DNA from: JAWUWD01 sp034112085
GTDB taxonomy: Bacteria > Bacteroidota > Bacteroidia > Cytophagales > Cyclobacteriaceae
NCBI GenBank assembly: GCA_034112085.1
Contig: JAWUWD010000033.1
Location: 1-7,596, forward strand
DNA length: 7,596 bases
Direction: 5' to 3'
Under the pieces are notes generated by a model. The model did no database searches, was not told where the DNA came from, and was given only the letters and a program-made list of their open reading frames with translations. Below are positions 1 through 5,743 of this stretch, piece after piece. The first letter of the stretch is position 1. Every line of letters starts with the position of its first letter. The position numbers were made by a program, and so were the translations under genes.

Positions 1-80
1 TTGGTAGGCTTACCTGCCAAACATAGATTGACTGCCATCATTTTAAACTCCCTATCGAAGTGTCTTCTTTCTCTTTTCAT
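1..80 (-). CDS. IS3-family transposase OrfA, N-terminal fragment cut by the window edge
   Basis: An ATG at 78-80 opens a frame of 26 codons that stays open to the window edge. It begins MKRERRHFDREFK and continues MMAVNLCLAGKPT. The pattern (basic start, F-D-x-E-F-K, then M-A-V-x-L and G-K-P/S) is the familiar opening of IS3/IS911-type OrfA proteins, small helix-turn-helix DNA-binding proteins that supply the N-terminal part of the transposase. The rest of the protein and OrfB, normally joined by programmed frameshifting, are outside the window, so I cannot tell whether the element is intact. The assignment rests on a short stretch, but the match to the family's first residues is good and it sits the expected distance inside a plausible IS end. 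Confidence 0.72.
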   Translation of the reverse strand, partial: MKRERRHFDREFKMMAVNLCLAGKPT

Positions 81-140
81 TATCAGTAAATTTAAGACTT
101 ACGAGCTTAACTTACTGTCCGGTTAAATGTAGCAGGTTCA
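1..140 (-). mobile_element. IS3-family insertion sequence, left end (partial, runs off the window)
   Basis: The left edge holds the 5' end of an insertion sequence read on the minus strand. The start of an IS3-type OrfA lies at 1-80, preceded by a 60-bp leader (81-140). Reading inward from 140, the minus strand begins TGAACCTGCTACATTTAACC and continues GGACAGTAAG. This resembles an IS3-family terminal inverted repeat, which normally starts with TG and has a CCGGACA-like core. I therefore place the element boundary at 140/141. The other end, the opposite repeat and the target duplication lie outside the window, so the exact boundary is inferred. The neighbouring 141-247 segment looks like ordinary intergenic DNA downstream of the iron operon. 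Confidence 0.68.
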
Positions 141-217
141 ATATGTCTCATTAGAACAATGATCACAAAGTGATTTAATAGTATTTGAAGTGAAACTATA
201 CCGATATACTGAATAGG

Positions 218-232
218 TAGCCAAAATGGCTA
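218..232 (-). other. Small hairpin after the last gene of the operon (possible transcript end)
   Basis: TAGCCA and TGGCTA form a perfect 6-bp stem with a 3-nt loop, starting 15 nt past the stop codon of the haem-binding protein gene. In the sense (minus-strand) RNA a run of six U precedes the stem rather than following it, so this is not a classical intrinsic terminator. It could mark or protect the 3' end of the operon transcript. A second, weaker inverted repeat (ATCAC/GTGAT) lies at 162-174. Nothing else recognisable is present in the 141-247 gap. Confidence 0.25.
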
Positions 233-247
233 AAAAACCATCACAGA

Positions 248-721
248 CTACATTGATTTCGATAAATCCTCTCTAAGATCTTTAACCCAATTGATTAGTT
301 CTTCCCTTTGTTCTGAAGAGAGATTAGCCTCAGAATGAATCCAAGTATATGAAGGTAGTGGCATCTCCCCTTCTTCTACTTCTTCATACACTTCATCTAG
401 CTTATGATCCTGCTTTTTGAGGGAATAGTCTCCCCATATAGAGAAATTAAGATGTCCTTTTGCCTCTTCGATATGATCTTTTATCCACCACGATACAGGT
501 GCGATATTAGAGTACCACGGATATTCTGTTTCGTCAGAATGACAATTATAACAAGATGTTTTAAGAATTGATATCACGTCATCACTTGGTTCAGTGATAG
601 CAATAAGATCTTTAGCTGGGTCAACTTCCGCTTGAGTTTTATCTATAGTAAAAAACTGCATTAGTAAAATAATAGTTGCTATTCCAAGACCTATATTCTT
701 CTTATTAATTTTCTTATTCAT
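248..721 (-). CDS. Small c-type haem-binding domain protein (Haem_bd family)
   Basis: This 157-residue protein has a basic N-terminus and a hydrophobic segment (about residues 10-24) that serves as a signal peptide or membrane anchor, with a possible cleavage after TQA (residues 29-31). One CxxCH haem-attachment motif is present (C57-Y-N-C60-H61). After it come the tryptophan-rich region APVSWWIKDH (about 74-83), an acidic stretch (109-119), GEMPLPSY (118-125) with M120 as a possible second haem ligand, and an IHSEANLS segment. This order matches the Haem_bd family, mono-haem proteins common in Bacteroidota and of mostly unknown role. It would act in the periplasm. It follows the TonB-dependent receptor after only 22 nt, so it is probably the last gene of the operon. 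A role in reducing ferric iron or handling haem is plausible but not shown by the sequence. Confidence 0.85.
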   Translation of the reverse strand: MNKKINKKNIGLGIATIILLMQFFTIDKTQAEVDPAKDLIAITEPSDDVISILKTSCYNCHSDETEYPWYSNIAPVSWWIKDHIEEAKGHLNFSIWGDYSLKKQDHKLDEVYEEVEEGEMPLPSYTWIHSEANLSSEQREELINWVKDLREDLSKSM

Positions 722-743
722 GACTTACACAAGTTATTATTTA

Positions 744-3206
744 TTACAATTTTATTTCTAGCGTCAAATAGAATGTTCGAGGCTCGGAAGGTATAATCCC
801 TGGCCCAGGATAACCCGTAGCTCTACGGGTAAAGTAACTTCTATTTAACAGGTTATTAACACCTGATTCAAAACGCATTATCTTCCAAGTATACGCTAAA
901 GAGAAATCTAAAACATCATAAGATGGTATTTCTCCTATCACACCATTTCTATTATCACTATCTAAAGGTATGGGTGAATTTTCAACATCTGTAAATTGGT
1001 CTGAAAGATATGTCCATTGTACACTCCCTAGTAAGTTGCGATAGCCGAAGTTTACTCCAGTTTTCAAATTAAGTTGAGGAATAAACTCTACTTTCTTTCC
1101 TTGAACATTATTTTCTTCTGATTGCAGATATGTTGATTCTGTAAGGGCTGTATTTACAAACAAGTTAAGCTTACTTTCTTTAAAATCGATCTTAAAAGCT
1201 TTTAGCAAGTTAGCATCCACGAACATCTCTAAACCATAAATAAACGCTTTCCCAATATTTTTCCGAACTCTATTTGCACGATCGTCCAAGACAATCCCAA
1301 TACGGTCAGCATAGAGTAAACCAAAACCGCTAACATCGTAATTAAAGATCTCATTCCAACGCCCTCTTGCCCCAAGGTCTGCTGTATAACCTTGTTCATC
1401 AGATATATCTGGAGCTACTACAAATGTCGGGCTTACTACTCTGATATCATTGAAAGTGACTGACCGATAATTTTGAGAAATATTGGCATACAATTCCATA
1501 TTTTGAGAAGATCTATAACTCACTCCAATACCAAGGAGTAAAAAAGATCGATCCAGAGACCGGTTATCGAGTTCAAGTACGTTACCTATCGGATTGTCAG
1601 CATTATCAAAATTCACATCATTATACGTGCCAGCACTTTCTGTACGAATATTTTCAAATCTAACACCAGGGGTAATTGATAATTTATCGTTAATAAAGAA
1701 AATATTTTCCCCAAAAATAGAAATATTGAGATTGGGGAATTTAAAATCTGATTGATTGGCATAGTCAGGATAAAGCTCACTTTTAAAATCAAAATCTGCA
1801 TCCGTTCCAATACTTCCAGCTCCTTGTTTAGACGTATTGCGTGATCGATAAAATTTCGAACCTATTAAAAAAACAGCATTTTTATCTTTAATCTTATACC
1901 TTGATAAAAGCCTTGCTTCTGCTCCATAGTTTTTGAACTCCCCTATTATCAAATCTCTTTCTTGTGTAAAACTTCCTGATTCATCTACGGGATCATCAAC
2001 TGATACAGGATTTGCATTCAAATCAATTGGATCACCTCTATACCCTAACGCACTTCTCCTAGCATTTAGACCAAAAACTGTTAGGCTAAAATCTGTCTTT
2101 GAGGATATCTTTTTCTCAAGTTTCAAAGCAAATAAATTCCAATTTACTTCGAACCAATTTCTAGTACGGTTGCTAAATTTAGGATTAGCGTTGAATATTG
2201 AATCAGTAAGCCCTCCAGCCTGTTTAGCAAGGTAATTCAAATGGGTATAATCAAAAGAAATCTTCGTTTTTTCATTTACCTGATAAGCCAAATGAGTGAA
2301 CACATTGTTTGAATTATACTCAGAATTAGGTCTAAATCCATCTCCTTGCTTATGATGAAAATAGGTGTAATAACTAAACTTCCCTACGGTACCGCTCAAA
2401 CTGTTGAATGATGAAAACAAGTTGAATGAACCTGTGGATTGGCGAGAAACAAGTTTTACCTTTTTGTCTCTAACTGGCTTTTTCATTTTAAAGTTAAGAA
2501 GCCCTCCAAATTGCGAACCATATTGCAAAGAAGCAGCTCCTCTCACAACCTGAATTTCACGCAATGCCTCTGCTGGTGGAGTATAATAGTTCTCGGGATA
2601 CCCAAGCACATCAGCACTTATATCATATCCATTTTGTCGTGTATTGAAATTAGACGTCCTATTGGGATCGAGACCTCTACCTCCAATACTTAATTGTAAT
2701 CCTGCATCACCGCTCTCATATATATTCAGACCTACCACCTGCGCGTATATTTGACGCGCATTGTTACTGGCTTTATTTCCAACCATTTGATCCAGCAAAA
2801 CCACTTCAGTTTTTTTACCTGCGTAAATAGCTGTTCCTTCAACTGGGTTTAATCTTTTAAGATTGAAAACCTCTTCCTTCTGCTCAAGGATCACTACTTC
2901 TGACAAATTACGACTTAGCTTTTTTAAGATAAAATCAGTCGTTGTCTGTCCATTGACTTCTATGATTTCTTCTAATACTTCATACCCAAAAGCAAATACA
3001 GCTAACTTGTACGTTCCTTTTTCAGGGACATCCATCAAAAAATATCCTGAGCCATCAGCTGTTAATCTTTGGCTATTGTTTTGGTTGTAAATATCAACAC
3101 TGCCTATTCCCTTACCTTTTTCATCATAAATGTTTCCAGATATTTGATACTGAGCTATACTCGGTACCCAGCAGAACATCAGAAGAATTAGTATTTTAAA
3201 GTCCAC
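744..3206 (-). CDS. TonB-dependent outer-membrane receptor, FecA-like
   Basis: This is an 820-residue outer-membrane receptor. I start it at a GTG at 3204-3206, which gives a compact signal peptide (DFKILILLMFCW, likely cleaved near S-I-A|Q, residue 18) and an 11-nt overlap with the upstream gene. The longer frame to 3248 would need a TTG start and a 53-nt overlap. A carboxypeptidase-regulatory-like domain (about 20-98) precedes the plug (about 123-243), which contains GGRGLDPNR (about 175-183) and VRGAASLQYG (about 221-230). A beta-barrel follows and ends in RTFYLTLEIKL with the usual hydrophobic C-terminal strand. The plug spacing and the RGL-x-PNR element resemble FecA-type ferric citrate receptors, so iron chelate import is the best guess. 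The ligand cannot be read from sequence. Energy would come from a TonB complex encoded elsewhere. Length is normal and no frame break is seen. Confidence 0.92.
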   Translation of the reverse strand: MDFKILILLMFCWVPSIAQYQISGNIYDEKGKGIGSVDIYNQNNSQRLTADGSGYFLMDVPEKGTYKLAVFAFGYEVLEEIIEVNGQTTTDFILKKLSRNLSEVVILEQKEEVFNLKRLNPVEGTAIYAGKKTEVVLLDQMVGNKASNNARQIYAQVVGLNIYESGDAGLQLSIGGRGLDPNRTSNFNTRQNGYDISADVLGYPENYYTPPAEALREIQVVRGAASLQYGSQFGGLLNFKMKKPVRDKKVKLVSRQSTGSFNLFSSFNSLSGTVGKFSYYTYFHHKQGDGFRPNSEYNSNNVFTHLAYQVNEKTKISFDYTHLNYLAKQAGGLTDSIFNANPKFSNRTRNWFEVNWNLFALKLEKKISSKTDFSLTVFGLNARRSALGYRGDPIDLNANPVSVDDPVDESGSFTQERDLIIGEFKNYGAEARLLSRYKIKDKNAVFLIGSKFYRSRNTSKQGAGSIGTDADFDFKSELYPDYANQSDFKFPNLNISIFGENIFFINDKLSITPGVRFENIRTESAGTYNDVNFDNADNPIGNVLELDNRSLDRSFLLLGIGVSYRSSQNMELYANISQNYRSVTFNDIRVVSPTFVVAPDISDEQGYTADLGARGRWNEIFNYDVSGFGLLYADRIGIVLDDRANRVRKNIGKAFIYGLEMFVDANLLKAFKIDFKESKLNLFVNTALTESTYLQSEENNVQGKKVEFIPQLNLKTGVNFGYRNLLGSVQWTYLSDQFTDVENSPIPLDSDNRNGVIGEIPSYDVLDFSLAYTWKIMRFESGVNNLLNRSYFTRRATGYPGPGIIPSEPRTFYLTLEIKL

Positions 3207-4560
3207 GTATTGTATCGTTAAAAGGTAATATCCATGTCTTGTGTGCAAAAGATTCCTTTTCTTTTCCTAGGTCAATTTGTGGGTCAATATATCTAGCACT
3301 CGTTCTTCCATTAATGGCCACAAAGCTATCAACAAATACACTTATACTCCCATGTTTTTCTGCAGAGAAATGCTCTTTCAGAAAGTGTCCATATTCTAAA
3401 ATAAAGTCTGGCTGAGTTGACATTTGTTTCTCTTGGAAAGTGGTTAGAAAATCTAAGTTGTTGACATAAAACCAACTTCCTGTTTCTTTATCAACTATCT
3501 TAAACTGAGCATATCCAGCCTTTTCCATAAGCATGACTCTCCATGAAAACCGATAACCCTCCTCTGTCCAAAACAATTCTTGGGGATAGAACATGTATCT
3601 GAAAGGAATCATTAACTGTAAAACAAAGAAAAGAGCTATGGTCGCTACTTTAAGTTTATTCCAAAAAGAGGTTTTAAACAAAAGTACTGAGCTCTCTTTG
3701 GGGATATCCTTCTCAAGACCAAAAATTCCACTTAAGCCATTAACTACTCTTTGATGAAAAGAAGGACTGAAAAATATCAGGGTACTCATGATCATGATAT
3801 AGGGAAACATACCGATTGGAAAGATAGCAGCAGTCAATACATGAAATATGACCACAAGAGCAAAAGCCCAGGTTCTGGTCTTTTTATAAAGTAATAAAAA
3901 TGGAATACTCAAATCGTATGCAGCGCCAAACCAACTAAACGCATATATCACCCATTCATATTGAAATAAATACCCAATTAAAGGAAGATCATTTGTTGTA
4001 GGAAGCCATATTTTTAATGGCATTGCTTCTATTAACCAATCTGAGTTAAGCTTGGCTAAACCTGCATAAAAATAGACGATGGCAAGCAGTAATTTGATTG
4101 CGTCAATATTCCATCTAGGAATTTTGTTGAATAATTTTTTAGTATTACGGATAGCGTCCCAAGAGAAATACTTGCCTGCAGGTAAAAAAATAAGTAGAAA
4201 GCTGAGCGCGCTTATAAAGTAATAATGATTTAGATAAGTAGTCTTATCCATTAGCTCTATATACAAAAAGCTAATGAAGAAAGTAATGATCGACAATCTA
4301 TACTTAAATCCTACGGCAACAAGAAAAGCAGAAAGTCCACATATGACGAATAGTCCGTAGGTAAAAACCCCTAAAGGCTTTATCCATTCAAATCCATAGT
4401 ATGAGAAAAAAAAGTTAGGGTCAATATAGAGTTTATCGATCCAACCCATCGCCCAAAATCGAACGATGCCAAGTAGCATCATTAGTCCGAATATTATTCT
4501 AAAAACAGCTAATGGTGCAGCACTGGTTGTGTTATGTAAATAGGAATTAAGCTTATTCAT
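3196..4560 (-). CDS. HTTM / vitamin K-dependent gamma-carboxylase-like membrane protein
   Basis: This 454-residue protein starts at the ATG at 4558-4560, which overlaps the imelysin stop codon by one base; an in-frame TTG just upstream is less likely. About seven or eight hydrophobic segments occupy residues 15-325, followed by a soluble C-terminal region. The whole length resembles the core of vitamin K-dependent gamma-glutamyl carboxylase (human GGCX). Matching blocks are DKTTYLNHYY (105-114), YFYAGLAKLNSDW (163-175), IFHVLTAAIFPIGMFPY (238-254), GYRFSW (335-340) and VAINGR...YIDPQIDL (414-431). By remembered alignment, K170 corresponds to the GGCX catalytic lysine K218, N111-H112 to N159-H160, and H240 to H287; H381 of GGCX seems not to be kept. 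Family members oxidise reduced vitamin K and carboxylate glutamate; Bacteroidota make menaquinone. It sits between imelysin and the receptor, so its substrate may be an exported iron-binding partner. Activity is unproven. Confidence 0.85.
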   Translation of the reverse strand: MNKLNSYLHNTTSAAPLAVFRIIFGLMMLLGIVRFWAMGWIDKLYIDPNFFFSYYGFEWIKPLGVFTYGLFVICGLSAFLVAVGFKYRLSIITFFISFLYIELMDKTTYLNHYYFISALSFLLIFLPAGKYFSWDAIRNTKKLFNKIPRWNIDAIKLLLAIVYFYAGLAKLNSDWLIEAMPLKIWLPTTNDLPLIGYLFQYEWVIYAFSWFGAAYDLSIPFLLLYKKTRTWAFALVVIFHVLTAAIFPIGMFPYIMIMSTLIFFSPSFHQRVVNGLSGIFGLEKDIPKESSVLLFKTSFWNKLKVATIALFFVLQLMIPFRYMFYPQELFWTEEGYRFSWRVMLMEKAGYAQFKIVDKETGSWFYVNNLDFLTTFQEKQMSTQPDFILEYGHFLKEHFSAEKHGSISVFVDSFVAINGRTSARYIDPQIDLGKEKESFAHKTWILPFNDTIRGL

Positions 4561-5669
4561 CAATCACCATCTGCATCTACGTAATCAACTTTGACATTTA
4601 GTGCTTGTAACATATCTACTTTCATCAGCACTACACTTTTTTGTAGTTCATCATAGGTTTCAAGCATCAACATATTATTAGTACCCACTTGCTCCCCAAG
4701 GTTATCTGACAAATTACCAGCCATATTTCGTATCACATCGAACTGGCTATTGATCAAAGTAGATAGGTCTTCTGTCTCTTTAATACTGTTTAAATCATTT
4801 AAATAGTCATTGAGACTAACTCCTTCTCCCTCACCATTAAAGTAAATACCATTAAAAAAATCTTGTGTTGCATCCAACGCGTTTAAGAAAAGTACTTTTG
4901 ATACGTCTCCCCTGAACCTAGCTTCTACCCTATCATTTAAAGTTCCTCCAGAAAATACTCCCGCAGGAATCCCAATTTTACCCGCTCTCAAATATTTCTC
5001 ATAATAAAACACGTAGTCATTGATCAATGAGTTTACTGACTCCGTACCAGATGAACCATCTCTACTAATAAAGGTCTCTCTATAGCCACTTTTCCAATCA
5101 CTCAGAACATCACCCGTGAGTATCTGCATGCGATCAATCACATCACTCATATACGTCTTATATTTGGCGCCATTCACCGTATCAGTATAGAATGCTACGA
5201 TTTCCGCATCTGAAGTTGCGAGACCATACAGAAGAAAATCTAACGCTGAGAAACCCTGTTCATCTTGTCTGTTTATCAAGGACAAATCATAGTTACCAGC
5301 AAGCAAAGATTGTTGCATACCCTCTAAGTCCAGTGGATAGACGTTTATAAAATTCCTAAGCGTGATTTGTTCGGCCCTGCCGATTTCAAACATATCAACA
5401 GACTGCCAAGCCATATAAGAATCCAACCATGCTTGTCTAAGACTAGATAGATTGCCTTCATTTGGTGTCTCAATAAATGTATTTGACGCTACTTTCATTG
5501 TCTCGACATGAGTATTCATATTCTCATAAGCGGGAATAATTATATTGTCAGCCCAGTTCTCAAGCATAACTTTTCTATTAAAATTATCACGACTTACTTC
5601 CGGATCGTTATCAGAACCACAAGCCATTAATATTGACAGAAAACTAAAAAGAATAATGAGTTTTTTCAT
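4560..5669 (-). CDS. Imelysin-family lipoprotein (iron-uptake associated)
   Basis: This 369-residue protein starts at the ATG at 5667-5669, which gives a textbook lipoprotein signal (MKKLIILFSFLSILMAC, lipid on C17). The longer frame adds eight residues from a TTG. Acidic residues after the cysteine (GSDNDPE) resemble Bacteroidota lipoprotein surface-export signals. The mature part is mostly helical with imelysin-family blocks: RQAWLDSYMAWQSVDMFEIG (78-97), QGFSALDFLLYG (138-149), and RAGKIGIPAG (228-237) ahead of the second helical half. The family's GxHxxE motif appears here as G139-F-S-A-L-D144, so the histidine and glutamate are replaced. Despite the name, these proteins (IrpA, EfeO-like) are linked to iron uptake rather than proven peptidases. 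The C-terminus ends in an acidic VDADGD. The stop codon overlaps the HTTM start by one base, indicating translational coupling. Confidence 0.88.
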   Translation of the reverse strand: MKKLIILFSFLSILMACGSDNDPEVSRDNFNRKVMLENWADNIIIPAYENMNTHVETMKVASNTFIETPNEGNLSSLRQAWLDSYMAWQSVDMFEIGRAEQITLRNFINVYPLDLEGMQQSLLAGNYDLSLINRQDEQGFSALDFLLYGLATSDAEIVAFYTDTVNGAKYKTYMSDVIDRMQILTGDVLSDWKSGYRETFISRDGSSGTESVNSLINDYVFYYEKYLRAGKIGIPAGVFSGGTLNDRVEARFRGDVSKVLFLNALDATQDFFNGIYFNGEGEGVSLNDYLNDLNSIKETEDLSTLINSQFDVIRNMAGNLSDNLGEQVGTNNMLMLETYDELQKSVVLMKVDMLQALNVKVDYVDADGD

Positions 5670-5689
5670 CTTAACTATTTTTTCAAACA

Positions 5690-5723
5690 TCAAGAAAGAT
5701 CAACTTTAATTGACCTCTCTTGA
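5690..5723 (-). other. Intercistronic RNA hairpin between the DUF4856 and imelysin genes
   Basis: In the sense (minus-strand) RNA the arms TCAAGAGAGGTCAA and TTGATCTTTCTTGA pair over all 14 positions, with a 6-nt loop (TTAAAG). Two of the pairs are G-U. On the opposite strand those two pairs would be A-C mismatches, so the structure fits RNA made from the operon strand. It lies 20 nt before the imelysin start and has no U-run after it, so a simple terminator is unlikely. A processing or stability element that sets different levels for the first and later genes is a reasonable guess. Confidence 0.6.
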
Positions 5724-5743
5724 GTAATTTATTTATTGGGTTT

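Noticed and set aside
1..20. Inverted repeat TTGGTAGG / CCTGCCAA that could be read as a terminator stem
   Set aside because: It falls inside the OrfA reading frame, has no T-run after it, and is short enough to be chance.
1613..1810. 65-codon minus-strand frame inside the receptor
   Set aside because: It is out of frame with the receptor and has no recognisable features; low-complexity hydrophobic content is expected by chance in AT-rich DNA.
1933..2235. 100-codon open frame on the plus strand
   Set aside because: It lies entirely antisense to the TonB receptor barrel, has no recognisable domain, and the receptor frame is strongly supported.
2439..3090. Two plus-strand open frames (2439-2693 and 2863-3090)
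   Set aside because: Both are antisense shadows of the receptor plug and N-terminal domain, with no family resemblance.
5670..5743. Possible second promoter in front of imelysin (GATGTTTG near 5680-5688)
   Set aside because: It lacks the leading T of TAnnTTTG and has no well-spaced TTTG upstream; the hairpin explains the gap better.
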